Assembly (NCBI GenBank): GCA_036271875.1
Contig: DATAZU010000041.1
Span: 6,098-70,097, forward strand
Direction of reading: 5' to 3'
Origin: Galbitalea sp036271875
GTDB taxonomy: Bacteria; Actinomycetota; Actinomycetes; Actinomycetales; Microbacteriaceae
DNA length: 64,000 nt
Position 1 is the first letter of the stretch. Each line of letters begins with the position of its first letter. This document shows positions 35,658 through 44,119 of the stretch, in pieces. The notes under the pieces are model-generated. The model saw nothing but the letters and a program-made list of their open reading frames with translations. It made no database searches and was not told the DNA's origin. The translations under genes were made by a program, and so were the position numbers.

Positions 35658-36563
35658 GTGACTACCAACGCCGCGGACCGCGCACCGGCGCGACTCGGCG
35701 CATCCGGCCTCGTAGTGCTCGGCTTGCTGTGCCAGGAACTCGGCGCTGCGATCGCGGTGACGCTGTTTCCCGCGGTCGGGTCCGCCGGGATGGTGTTGCT
35801 GCGGCTGGTGTTCTCCGCGATCATCCTGCTTCTCGTGTTTCGGCCGTCGGTTCGGCGGCGAAGCCGTGGCGACTGGCTGACCGTGATCGGATTCGGACTC
35901 GTGCTCGCGATCATGAACGCGTTCTTCTACACCTCGCTGTTGTCCGTCCCGCTGGGCATCGCGGTCACGATCGAGCTGCTCGGCCCGCTCGTGCTCTCGG
36001 TGGTGATCAGCCGTCGGCCATCCGCCTGGCTATGGGCGGCACTCGCGCTGGCGGGAGTCGCGCTGCTCGGCTCGGGAGGATTCACGACGCATTTCACGCT
36101 CGTCGGCGTGTTATTTGCTGCGGCAGCGGGCGGGATGTGGGTCTGCTACATCCTGCTCTCCGCGCGCACGGGTCGGCGCTTCTCGCGACTGGACGGGCTG
36201 GCGATCGCCATGACCATCGGCTCCGTCGCGATTGCCCCGATCGGTATCGTCACGGCCGGGATGGCGCTGCTCACGTCCCGCGCTCTGCTGCTCGGGCTTG
36301 CGGTTGCAGTGCTGTCATCCGCCATCCCATACGGACTCGAGTTGATCGCGCTGCGGCGCCTGCACGCGGCTACGTTCTCGATCATCCTGAGCCTCGCACC
36401 AGCAATCGCGGCACTCGCCGGTCTCGTGGTGCTGGGGCAGGAACTGTCGTTACTCGGATGTATCGGCATCGGATGCGTTGTCGCCGCAAGCATTGGAGCG
36501 GTTGTGGTCGCCGCGCGGGCTCGGCCGAGCGCTGGCAAACTGGGGCAGGAACCGCTCGCCTGA
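35658..36563 (+). CDS. EamA-family transporter (RhtA-like DMT exporter)
   Basis: The 301-residue protein from GTG 35658 has about ten hydrophobic segments, with the duplicated EamA layout of drug/metabolite transporters. Typical segments are FLFP-like AIAVTLFPAVGSAGMVLLRL, SLLSVPLGIAVTIELLGPLV and YGLELIALRRLHAATFSIIL. The pattern resembles RhtA, which exports threonine and homoserine. The real substrate is unknown. It is divergent from the M23 peptidase gene across about 210 bases containing the MtrA box and a CCCGGG-based hairpin near 35620-35638. Confidence 0.85.
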   Translation: MTTNAADRAPARLGASGLVVLGLLCQELGAAIAVTLFPAVGSAGMVLLRLVFSAIILLLVFRPSVRRRSRGDWLTVIGFGLVLAIMNAFFYTSLLSVPLGIAVTIELLGPLVLSVVISRRPSAWLWAALALAGVALLGSGGFTTHFTLVGVLFAAAAGGMWVCYILLSARTGRRFSRLDGLAIAMTIGSVAIAPIGIVTAGMALLTSRALLLGLAVAVLSSAIPYGLELIALRRLHAATFSIILSLAPAIAALAGLVVLGQELSLLGCIGIGCVVAASIGAVVVAARARPSAGKLGQEPLA

Positions 36564-36688
36564 ACGATCGGGAGTCGAGAACTTGCGGCCGAATCGGCAC
36601 GCGAGTCGTGACTATCGACGACGATGACGCCCGCTGGACAGCGATAGGCTCGCATTCGACGGCATCTGCCGAGCGGTGGAGGTCGGAA

Positions 36689-37405
36689 ATGCTTACCAGG
36701 AGTTTTGTTGTCATCGTCGGGGTGATCGTCGTGATCCTGGCGGTCGGCGGAAGCTGGACGGTTGACGCGCTGAGCGCATCCCACGCCACGCCAATCGCAA
36801 CGGCAACGCCGATAGCCGGTGCCACCGGGAAGCAGGGCTCCGCGGGTAAGGACGGCGACAACGGTTCCGACGGAACAAACGGTGCCGCCGGATCGAATGG
36901 CGATAACGGTGCCGCTGGCGCAACGGGGAAGGCCGGAACTAGCGGGAAAAACGGCGCCAACGGGATCAACGGGACGAACGGGACCAACGGACTCGCAGGC
37001 CCTCCCGGCGCAGACGGTGCCTCGGGCACGTCCGCTCCGACATTCAGCGCGATCATCCCGGCAGGATTGTCCCCTGCGGATCCAGGCGGTGAAATCGACT
37101 TTCCCGGGTCAATCACCGCCGTGCCTGCCGGGCCGGCTCTCGTTGGATTCTCCATCGAGCTGAACGCGACCATAGGAATCCAGGTCAGCTGTTCGATCGT
37201 CGACGCCGCCGACTCCTCTATCGTGTACGGGTCTACGGCACTAATCAATCCCGGGGTTGGGACGTCGTTCGCGACATACGAGGTGACGCAGGTGGTCAAC
37301 CTGCCCGCCGCAACCTCACTCGGCGTTGTGTGCAATCAGATGGCCGTGTTCCCGGTTGTCTACACGTTCCAGAACCTGTCGATCTACGCCATCTCGTTCG
37401 CTTAG
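36689..37405 (+). CDS. Collagen-like surface protein
   Basis: The chosen ATG at 36689 follows GGAGG by about six bases and gives 238 residues. A signal-like membrane helix (SFVVIVGVIVVILAVGGSW) is followed at about residues 45-115 by Gly-X-Y triplets (GATGKQGSAGKDGDNGSDGT, repeated in kind), ending GPPGADGASG. A C-terminal beta-rich domain of about 120 residues follows. Bacterial collagen-like proteins form triple-helical stalks on the cell surface; the C-terminal domain probably trimerises or binds a ligand. No sortase motif is visible. Much longer frames starting upstream only overlap the transporter gene. Confidence 0.8.
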   Translation: MLTRSFVVIVGVIVVILAVGGSWTVDALSASHATPIATATPIAGATGKQGSAGKDGDNGSDGTNGAAGSNGDNGAAGATGKAGTSGKNGANGINGTNGTNGLAGPPGADGASGTSAPTFSAIIPAGLSPADPGGEIDFPGSITAVPAGPALVGFSIELNATIGIQVSCSIVDAADSSIVYGSTALINPGVGTSFATYEVTQVVNLPAATSLGVVCNQMAVFPVVYTFQNLSIYAISFA

Positions 37406-38328
37406 GCTCCATCGACCCGCACGAACGCGCGGACCGGGAACGTACCGAAGCCCTCAACTCGCGGTGGGACCGCGGTAAAGAGTGCACCGAGCGGAGGAAC
37501 CTCGCCAAGGTTGGTGAGGTGCTCGACGATCGGGATGCCCGCCTCAAGCAGAATCGAATGCGCAGGGCGATCGCCCGCACCCTCGATGTTGTCGATATTG
37601 ACCGCGTCAATACCCACCAGCGCGGCACGGTTCTCCGCGAGCCAGACGGCCCCTTCTTCGGTGAGGTATGGCGCATCCTTGGCGTAGTCAGGAGTGCCCC
37701 AGTCGGCGTCTCCACCGGTGTGGAGCAGCACCGTTCGACCGGCGACATCCAGAGCCGCGAGGGCAGCGACATCCACCCCCCGTTGTGAACTCCCGATCAC
37801 GCGCGCGACAACGGTCGGCAGGTCGACGACTTTTTCGAGAGCCAGGCCCGCGAGATCGAAGCCGTTCGGATAGCGATGAAACGGGGTATCAAGATACGTA
37901 CCCGTGTTTCCGACCATGGAGATGCGGTCGATCGCGAACTCGGTTCCCGGTGCGTAGATGGCGCGCGAACCCTCCCTGGTGAGATGGGGCGTGATTTCCG
38001 GCACGGGCAGTCCCGGGTAGGTGACGCCTCCCGACCGGATCGTGTGGCTCAGGTCGATGAGCCGGGAGCCTGTCGGATGGGCGGCTGCCGTCTGTGTCGT
38101 GGCGCTTGGCCCGCCGCTGGTTCCCTTGTGGGCCTCCTCGAACACTCGGACGTTCGTCAGCTCCACGTGATCGACCATCAGCAGGGACAGCGACGAAACG
38201 AAGAGCCGGCCGATCTGGTCGGGCGTCGCATCCCTGCTCGATACGTCGACACGGAATTCGTTCGCACTCAGAGACCCTCCGTTGAGGAACGAAACGACGG
38301 CATCGAACTCGGCGCGGTACTCGGTCAT
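37402..38328 (-). CDS. Cyclase-family (kynurenine formamidase-like) hydrolase with an N-terminal extension
   Basis: ATG 38326-38328 gives 308 residues. The first 80 or so residues (MTEYRAEFDAVVSFLNGGSL, then FVSSLSLLMVDHVELTNVRV) are an extension not found in ordinary cyclases. From about residue 90 the cyclase fold begins (RLIDLSHTIRSGGVTYPGLP). The metal motif, normally HxGTHxDxPxH, reads GNTGTYLDTPFHRY, with the early His replaced. Family enzymes are metal-dependent amidases or lactonases. The altered motif means the activity is uncertain. The stop overlaps the convergent collagen-like gene end by four bases. Confidence 0.75.
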   Translation of the reverse strand: MTEYRAEFDAVVSFLNGGSLSANEFRVDVSSRDATPDQIGRLFVSSLSLLMVDHVELTNVRVFEEAHKGTSGGPSATTQTAAAHPTGSRLIDLSHTIRSGGVTYPGLPVPEITPHLTREGSRAIYAPGTEFAIDRISMVGNTGTYLDTPFHRYPNGFDLAGLALEKVVDLPTVVARVIGSSQRGVDVAALAALDVAGRTVLLHTGGDADWGTPDYAKDAPYLTEEGAVWLAENRAALVGIDAVNIDNIEGAGDRPAHSILLEAGIPIVEHLTNLGEVPPLGALFTAVPPRVEGFGTFPVRAFVRVDGA

Positions 38329-38431
38329 GTCTCGAACGTTAGCGCCTGCGCCGAGGTTGATTCCGCCATTTGTGAGGTAGATCCTGCCTCTGTTGCTCGT
38401 AGGCGGCCTACGCCGCGATGCGGCTTCGCCC

Positions 38432-38445
38432 GGTGAGGGATTCGA
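38432..38445 (-). repeat. tRNA-Tyr-like remnant
   Basis: GGTGAGGGATTCGA is identical to 38579-38592 in the T arm of the nearby tRNA-Tyr, followed by CTCCC against ACCCC. It lies about 150 bases downstream of the tRNA 3' end. A bulged hairpin around CAATATT (38462-38490) follows. It may be a leftover attachment site or a partial tRNA duplication. Confidence 0.4.
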
Positions 38446-38533
38446 CTCCCAAATGTGCCGCCGAAATATTGCCGTGCAATATTTTCGGGCTGCGCGTTCG
38501 GGGCCCACGGGGTGCGCATATCTCGGCTGCCGG

Positions 38534-38572
38534 AAATGTCGAAGGCCCCGCATTGCGGGGCCTTCGACATTT
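38534..38572 (-). terminator. Intrinsic terminator of tRNA-Tyr
   Basis: A perfect 18-bp stem, AAATGTCGAAGGCCCCGC against its exact complement, with a 3-base loop ATT, begins two bases after the tRNA 3' end on the minus strand. Only a short T run follows (the AAAT end read as ATTT). Confidence 0.85.
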
Positions 38573-38573
38573 G

Positions 38574-38655
38574 TGGCAGGTGAGGGATTCGAACCCCCGA
38601 AGTTGAAAACGGCTGATTTACAGTCAGCTCCCTTTGGCCGCTTGGGTAACCTGCC
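38574..38655 (-). tRNA. tRNA-Tyr (GTA anticodon)
   Basis: An 82-base class II tRNA with acceptor GGCAGGT/ACCTGCC, anticodon stem CTGAC/(A)TCAG around GTA, an enlarged variable arm (GCCGTTTTCAACTTCGG region) and T arm GGGTTCGAATCCC. CCA is not encoded. It is followed by a strong hairpin terminator. Confidence 0.92.
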
Positions 38656-38740
38656 AGGACGCTCCGACCACGTGTGATCACCTGACCAGAGGCGCTGAAC
38701 AACCTTACAAGCTAACGACCACCACGGTTAAACTGAGGCT

Positions 38741-39229
38741 ATGGCAGATTCCACGTTTGACATCGTCAGCAAGGTCGACAGAATGGAGGCCGACAACGCG
38801 GTCAACCAGGCGCAGAAGGAAATCGCGACGCGCTACGACTTCAAGAATGTCGGAGCATCCGTCGAATGGAGCGGCGAGAAGCTGCTGCTGAAGGCAAGCG
38901 CCGAGGAGCGGGTCAAGGCCGTCCTCGAAGTGGTCGAGCAGAAGTTCATCAAGCGCGGTATTTCGCTTCGCAGCCTGGATGAGGGCGACCCGTACGCGAG
39001 CGGCAAGGAGTACCGCATCGAGGTAGGCCTGAAGAACGGCATCTCATCCGAGGATGCGAAGAAGGTCGCCAAGATCATCCGCGACGAGGGACCGAAGAGC
39101 GTCAAGTCGCAAATCCAGGGTGATGAGCTTCGCGTGCAGTCGAAGAGCCGGGATGACCTCCAGGCGACGATGGCGCTGCTCAAGGGCAAAGACCTGGACG
39201 TAGACCTCCAGTTCGTCAACTTCCGATAG
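38741..39229 (+). CDS. yajQ: YajQ-family nucleotide-binding protein
   Basis: The 162-residue protein matches the whole YajQ family length and pattern: STFDIVSKVDRMEADNAVNQ, ATRYDFKN, FIKRGISLRSLDEGDPYASG, IIRDEGPKSVKSQIQGDELR and the last strand VDLQFVNFR. YajQ proteins bind nucleotides, in some bacteria c-di-GMP, and act as effectors or RNA-associated proteins. It is a soluble cytoplasmic protein. The gene is 15 bases upstream of the cardiolipin synthase gene and probably co-transcribed. Confidence 0.95.
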   Translation: MADSTFDIVSKVDRMEADNAVNQAQKEIATRYDFKNVGASVEWSGEKLLLKASAEERVKAVLEVVEQKFIKRGISLRSLDEGDPYASGKEYRIEVGLKNGISSEDAKKVAKIIRDEGPKSVKSQIQGDELRVQSKSRDDLQATMALLKGKDLDVDLQFVNFR

Positions 39230-39244
39230 CGCGGGCGCCGGCCA

Positions 39245-40711
39245 ATGTTCAACTGGTCGATCGTCGTCCTGATCATTGTGGTGCTCGCGATCGTGGTCGA
39301 TCTCGTCGTCCGTGTGCTCTCGGTCATCCTGATCCCACGCAACCGACGGCCGCAGACGGCAACGGCCTGGCTCCTCGCGATCTTCTTTCTGCCGTACATC
39401 GGCATCATCCTGTTCTGGCTGATCGGCAGCCGCCATTTGCCGAAGAAGCGACGCGAGAAGCAGCGCGAAATCAACAGGTTCATTCTTGAAACGACGACCG
39501 GCATGGATCTGGTGCGACGTGACAAGTCTTGGCCGAAATGGCTCGATCCGATCACCGAACTGAACCGTCACCTCGGCGCGATGCCCATCGTCGGTGGCAA
39601 CAGGGCGACGCTGCACGATGACTACAGCGAGTCGCTGATCTCGATGACAAACGCCATCCGCACGGCCAGGCGCTACGTCCACGTCGAGTTCTACATCCTG
39701 AACCTGGACAATACGACCCGCGCGTTCTTCGACGAACTCGAGGCCGCTGTGCAGCGAGGGGTCACGGTGCGCGTTCTGCTCGACCACATCGCGTGCCTGC
39801 GGTCCACCAACTACCGGGGCACGCTTCGTCGGCTGACGCAGCTGGGCGCCGAGTGGCATCTCATGCTGCCGGTACAGCCCTTCAAGGGAAAGTTCCAACG
39901 ACCCGATCTGCGCAACCACCGCAAGATCCTGATCATCGACGGCGAGGTCGGATACACCGGATCCCAGAATGTGATCGATTCCAGCTACGACAAGCGCAGC
40001 AATCTGCGCCGGGGTCTTCGCTGGAAGGACCTCATGGTGCGTTTCGAGGGACCGATCGTTGCCGGCATCCACGCGCTCTTCGTCACCGACTGGTACAGCG
40101 AAACCGACGAACTGCTCGTGCGCGAGGTTGGTCCGATCGAGATCGAGCGCGGAAGCGACCTGCTGGATGCCCAGGTCGTCCCCAGCGGACCCGGATTCGA
40201 CGGCGAGAACAACCTGCGGCTGTTCAACTCGCTCATCTACGCGGCACAGAAGCGGATCGTCATCACGACCCCGTACTTCGTTCCAGACGAATCGATGCTC
40301 TACGCGATCACGACCGCGGCCCAGAGCGGCATCGACATCGAGCTCTTCATGAGCGAGATCGGCGACCAGGCCGTCACCTATCACGCGCAGCGTAGCTACT
40401 ACGAGAGCCTGCTTCGGGCTGGCGTGCGGATCTGGCTCTATCGCGCGCCGACCATCCTGCATGCGAAGCACATGACGATCGACGACCAGGTCGCGGTCAT
40501 TGGCTCGAGCAACATGGATATGCGCTCGTTCAGCCTCGACCTCGAGATCTCGGTGATGGTCAAGGGCACCCAGTTTGTGCAGTCGCTGCGGCGCGTCGAG
40601 GACAGCTATCGCCGCCACGCGCACGAACTCACGCTGGCCGACTGGATGACGCAGCCGCTGCGCAGCAAGATCCTGGACAACATTGCGCGTTTGACAGCGG
40701 CGGTTCAGTGA
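39245..40711 (+). CDS. cls: Cardiolipin synthase
   Basis: The 488-residue protein has two N-terminal membrane helices (IVVLIIVVLAIVVDLVVRVL and WLLAIFFLPYIGIILFWLIG). Two phospholipase D HKD motifs follow, HRKILIIDGEVGYTGSQN near residue 222 and HAKHMTIDDQVAVIGSSN near residue 410. It condenses phosphatidylglycerol (or a CDP-linked donor) to form cardiolipin at the membrane. The length and order match the ClsA type. The stop overlaps the GTG of the Nudix gene (GTGA), so translation is coupled. Confidence 0.93.
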   Translation: MFNWSIVVLIIVVLAIVVDLVVRVLSVILIPRNRRPQTATAWLLAIFFLPYIGIILFWLIGSRHLPKKRREKQREINRFILETTTGMDLVRRDKSWPKWLDPITELNRHLGAMPIVGGNRATLHDDYSESLISMTNAIRTARRYVHVEFYILNLDNTTRAFFDELEAAVQRGVTVRVLLDHIACLRSTNYRGTLRRLTQLGAEWHLMLPVQPFKGKFQRPDLRNHRKILIIDGEVGYTGSQNVIDSSYDKRSNLRRGLRWKDLMVRFEGPIVAGIHALFVTDWYSETDELLVREVGPIEIERGSDLLDAQVVPSGPGFDGENNLRLFNSLIYAAQKRIVITTPYFVPDESMLYAITTAAQSGIDIELFMSEIGDQAVTYHAQRSYYESLLRAGVRIWLYRAPTILHAKHMTIDDQVAVIGSSNMDMRSFSLDLEISVMVKGTQFVQSLRRVEDSYRRHAHELTLADWMTQPLRSKILDNIARLTAAVQ

Positions 40712-41160
40712 CCGTGAGCGAGGCCAGACGCGCGGCGCGCGTAATCCTGCTCGACCGGGACGAACGCATCCTCCTGTTATTCGGCAGAGACCCGTCGCTG
40801 GCCGACGACCCCGGATGGTGGTTCACACCGGGAGGCGGAGTGGAGGGACTCGAAAGCCTGCGTGAGACCGCCATCCGCGAAACTAACGAGGAGACCGGCC
40901 TACTCCTCGAATCGGTGAATGGCCCGGTGCACGAGCGCGACACGACCTTCACTTTCGAGGGCGCGGTCATCCATCAGGTCGAGACATACTTCACCGCATC
41001 GGTGACCGCCTTCGAGATCAACCGCGGAGGATGGACCGAACTTGAGCAGCGCAGCATGAGCGGCGCGCGCTGGTGGAGTCTCGATGAGCTGGTTGCCACC
41101 AACGAGACGGTCTATCCGGAGAACCTCGTTGACGTGCTCCGACGGGTGATGCGCCGGTAG
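40708..41160 (+). CDS. Nudix hydrolase
   Basis: The 150-residue protein contains a full Nudix box near residues 47-69, GGGVEGLESLRETAIRETNE followed by ETGL, matching GX5EX7REUXEEXGU. It hydrolyses nucleoside diphosphates linked to another group; the specific substrate cannot be predicted. A start at GTG 40708 overlaps the cardiolipin synthase stop. The convergent MMPL transporter gene ends ten bases after it. Confidence 0.9.
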   Translation: MTVSEARRAARVILLDRDERILLLFGRDPSLADDPGWWFTPGGGVEGLESLRETAIRETNEETGLLLESVNGPVHERDTTFTFEGAVIHQVETYFTASVTAFEINRGGWTELEQRSMSGARWWSLDELVATNETVYPENLVDVLRRVMRR

Positions 41161-41169
41161 TCCCGACCG

Positions 41170-43368
41170 CTATTTCTCGGCTCGAGCCAGCTTCGACGGC
41201 CACCAGATCTTGCGACCGATGTCGTACGCCAGCGCTGGGACAAGAAGCGACCGAACGACGATGGTATCGAGCAGCACTCCGAACCCGACAATGAAGGCGA
41301 TCTGGCTGAGGAACAGCACGGGGATAACACCGAGAGCCGCGAAGGTTGCCGCGAGCACGATCCCGGCTGAGGTGATCACGCCGCCGGTGATAACCAGTCC
41401 GCGGATCACGCCATCCCTCGTCCCGAATCGCAGAGACTCCTCGCGCACTCTCGTCATCAGGAAGATGTTGTAGTCGACGCCGAGCGCAACCAGGAAGATA
41501 AACCCATACAGGGGCACAGCCGGGTCAGCTCCAACGAACTTGAAGACGTGGTTGAACACCAGTGCCGAGATTCCGAGCGTCGCCGAGAATGACAGCACCA
41601 CGCTGCCGATGAGCAGCACAGGCGCGAGGACGGAGCGCAGCAGGAGCATCAGCACGATCAGGATGACCAGGAGCACGACGGGAATGATGAGGTCGCGATC
41701 GTGCACGGCCGCCGCATTGGTGTCGATCGCGGTCGCGGTCGTGCCTCCGACTATCGCCCCACCGGTCCCCGCGAGCCTCGTCCGCAGGTTCTCGACGACC
41801 GTCTGGGCAGCGACCGAGTCCGGATCCTTGCTGAGCGTCGCCTGCATCAGGACCTTGCCGTCCTTCACGGTCGGTGTGACGATGACGGCGGGGCAGGGCA
41901 CGTCCCCGAGCGCCGCACACGTGGGCGAGGCGGCGTCCGACGGATAGCTGCCGTCCTTGGCGACCGGAACGTATCCGATGTCGGTCAGCAACGTAACCGA
42001 GTTGACTCCGGATGTCGCGATCGCCCTCTTACCTGCCGACTGCAGCGATCCCTTGGCAACGACGATCACTGCCGGCGACCCCGAACCCTCCGGGAAGTGC
42101 TTGCCGAGCGCGGTCTGGCCGGCGCGAGCCTGCGAGTAGCTCTCGACAACGGCGCTCTGCGGTGTACCGCTCGCCTTGAGCTGCAGCAGCCCAGCGGATG
42201 CGGCGAGCAACAACACGACACACACGACCCAGACCCAGCGGGGTCGCCTCGCGATTCCACTGCCGAGGCGCGGCCACGGTCCCTTGACCGTGCTGCCGCC
42301 CACCTGTGGATGCGGCGACCCGAACTTCGGTCGGAGCGGCCAGAATGCCACGCGACCGAAGACGAGCAGGAGAGCCGGCAGCATCGTGAGCGCCGCAATC
42401 AGAGCGAACGCGATGCCGATCGCCCCAACGGGGCCGAGCGCCTTGTTCGAGTTGAGGTCGCTGAACAGAAGGCAGAGGAGGCCAAGGATCACGGTGCCCG
42501 CCGACGCCAGGATGGGAGCGAACGCACCCTTCAGCGCCGCAACGGTCGCCACCCAGCGCTTCTCGTTGTCCCTCAGCGCCTCCCGGTAGCGAGAGACATA
42601 GAGCAACGAATAGTCGGTCGCGGCGCCAATTACCAGGATGAACAGAATGCCCTGAACCTGACCATTGAGCGCGACAGCGCCTCCCTTCGCGAGGTGCCAG
42701 ATCACGAAGATGGCGGCACAGAGCGCGAACACCGAGGTCAACAAAACCAGGATCGGCAGGATCGGCGATCGGTACACGATGATCAGGATCACGAACACGG
42801 CGAGAATCGCGACGAGGAGGAGCACTCCGTCGATTCCGGCAAACGCACTGCCGAGATCCGAGATCTGCCCGGCCGGCCCGGTTACGTATCCCGTGAGGCC
42901 TGCAGGCGGGCCCTTGGCTATCGACGCGCGCAGATTGCTGATTGTGGCGTCGAGCGACGTGTTGTCCTTGACCGGCACGAGAACTTCGATCGCCTTGGAG
43001 TCCTTCGACACGATTGCCGGGGAAATCCCGCTGGATACGCCGGCGGTGTTCTTCATCGCCGCGATGCGGTTGTTGACGAAAACACGGTCGCCTTCTGTGA
43101 GTCCACCGGGACGGACGAAGACGACGACTGCGGGAAGTACCTTTTTGCTCGCGAAGGTGACCTCGAGGTTTTGCACCTTCGTCGCATCCGAAGTGGCGGG
43201 AAGATAACTGGTCGCATCGTTGCTCGAGACCTGACTGATCTTGCCGAAGTACGGTCCGCCGGTGTAGCCGACGGCAAGCCAGGCGAGGATGAGGATCACG
43301 GGCAGCGCCCAGCGCAACCAGGCCGGAAAGCGACTCTTCGTCGGCGGAACAACTGGTGTGCTTGCCAC
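41170..43368 (-). CDS. MMPL-family transporter
   Basis: The 732-residue protein from GTG 43368 has about 12 membrane helices in two halves, each with a large external loop, as in MmpL/RND-type lipid and drug exporters. Features are the start RWALPVILILAWLAVGYTGG, GAATDYSLLYVSRYREALRD in the first half (Asp-Tyr pair for proton relay) and LGVDYNIFLMTRVREESLRF in the second. It likely exports lipids or toxic hydrophobic compounds using the proton gradient. A near-perfect palindrome sits 12 bases upstream of the start, which suggests control by a TetR- or MarR-type repressor that is not encoded next to it. Confidence 0.92.
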   Translation of the reverse strand: MASTPVVPPTKSRFPAWLRWALPVILILAWLAVGYTGGPYFGKISQVSSNDATSYLPATSDATKVQNLEVTFASKKVLPAVVVFVRPGGLTEGDRVFVNNRIAAMKNTAGVSSGISPAIVSKDSKAIEVLVPVKDNTSLDATISNLRASIAKGPPAGLTGYVTGPAGQISDLGSAFAGIDGVLLLVAILAVFVILIIVYRSPILPILVLLTSVFALCAAIFVIWHLAKGGAVALNGQVQGILFILVIGAATDYSLLYVSRYREALRDNEKRWVATVAALKGAFAPILASAGTVILGLLCLLFSDLNSNKALGPVGAIGIAFALIAALTMLPALLLVFGRVAFWPLRPKFGSPHPQVGGSTVKGPWPRLGSGIARRPRWVWVVCVVLLLAASAGLLQLKASGTPQSAVVESYSQARAGQTALGKHFPEGSGSPAVIVVAKGSLQSAGKRAIATSGVNSVTLLTDIGYVPVAKDGSYPSDAASPTCAALGDVPCPAVIVTPTVKDGKVLMQATLSKDPDSVAAQTVVENLRTRLAGTGGAIVGGTTATAIDTNAAAVHDRDLIIPVVLLVILIVLMLLLRSVLAPVLLIGSVVLSFSATLGISALVFNHVFKFVGADPAVPLYGFIFLVALGVDYNIFLMTRVREESLRFGTRDGVIRGLVITGGVITSAGIVLAATFAALGVIPVLFLSQIAFIVGFGVLLDTIVVRSLLVPALAYDIGRKIWWPSKLARAEK

Positions 43369-43379
43369 GTTTCTCCAAT

Positions 43380-43397
43380 TAGTAAGCTAGCTGACTA
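43380..43397. promoter_or_regulatory. Palindromic operator upstream of the MMPL gene
   Basis: TAGTAAGCTAGCTGACTA is an 18-base dyad with one mismatched pair around an AGCTAGCT core. It lies between the TPR gene and the MMPL start, just before the GGAGA ribosome-binding site. Size and symmetry fit a TetR/MarR-type site. Confidence 0.55.
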
Positions 43398-43426
43398 TAT
43401 CCCACCGGCCGCTGGGGAATCCCCCA

Positions 43427-44056
43427 CTACCGGTCGAGCGTGGAACGCACTTCGTCGATGGCTTCCTGGGCCCAGACCTGTTGCTGCGGTGTGCCGAAAT
43501 CGCGTGCAGAATCCGCGGCGAGCTCGAATTCGGCGAGCGCGGCGGGGGCATTTCCCTCGTCGAACAGCCGCCGGCCGAGGTTGTTGTGGAGGCTCACCGC
43601 CCAGCGCCTGGTCCGAGCATCCGTCGCCTCCCCCACTGTCTCAAGGGCACGGGCCGTCCAGTGTTCACTTCGATCAGAATCCGCAATCGCGAGCATGTGC
43701 GCCGCATCCACCGTCAGGAAATCGTGACCCTCGGCGGAGGCCGCGGCGAGCGCCTCCTCGAACAGCGGGATCGCCTCGTCCGGGTGCCCGGACGAGTTGC
43801 GGAGGCGTCCGCGCTCAAGCAGCACGCGTGTCAAGACCACTCCGTCGACCGAATCAATCGAATCAAGCTCGGCTTCGCCATCCGCGAAGCGCTCCTGCAG
43901 CCCGAGGGCACGAGCGACCTGCGTGCGTAGTTCCGCGCCGACGACGGAGCCGGATGGCGCATCCGCCACGGCCTCCCGTAGCTGCCGCTCGGAGGTCGCA
44001 GCATCCGAGAAATCCCACAGCTCATCGAGCCGCTGCTGACTGATTCGGTCGGTCAC
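43427..44056 (-). CDS. Tetratricopeptide-repeat protein
   Basis: The 209-residue all-helical protein has TPR-like pairs, for example SSGHPDEAIPLFEEALAAAS and RRLFDEGNAPAALAEFELAA, spaced as in small actinobacterial TPR proteins. Such proteins serve as protein-protein scaffolds. It has no signal or membrane segment. It lies between FprA and the MMPL exporter on the same strand, but the palindromic site downstream suggests that the exporter has its own promoter. No specific partner can be named. Confidence 0.8.
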   Translation of the reverse strand: MTDRISQQRLDELWDFSDAATSERQLREAVADAPSGSVVGAELRTQVARALGLQERFADGEAELDSIDSVDGVVLTRVLLERGRLRNSSGHPDEAIPLFEEALAAASAEGHDFLTVDAAHMLAIADSDRSEHWTARALETVGEATDARTRRWAVSLHNNLGRRLFDEGNAPAALAEFELAADSARDFGTPQQQVWAQEAIDEVRSTLDR

Positions 44057-44119
44057 AACACCATCCCATCACGCGCCACTGGTAGGCGCGGTAGGGCTAA
44101 CCCACGAGTCGCGTTCGGG

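Noticed and set aside
35639..36688. A 350-codon upstream extension of the collagen-like protein
   Set aside because: This part overlaps the RhtA-like transporter in another frame and is Arg-rich; ATG 36689 has a good ribosome-binding site and a signal-like helix.
41701..44043. A 780-codon open frame on the plus strand opposite the MMPL transporter gene
   Set aside because: It is the complement of a well-supported MMPL gene, has Arg/Gln/Glu-rich unnatural composition and matches no family.
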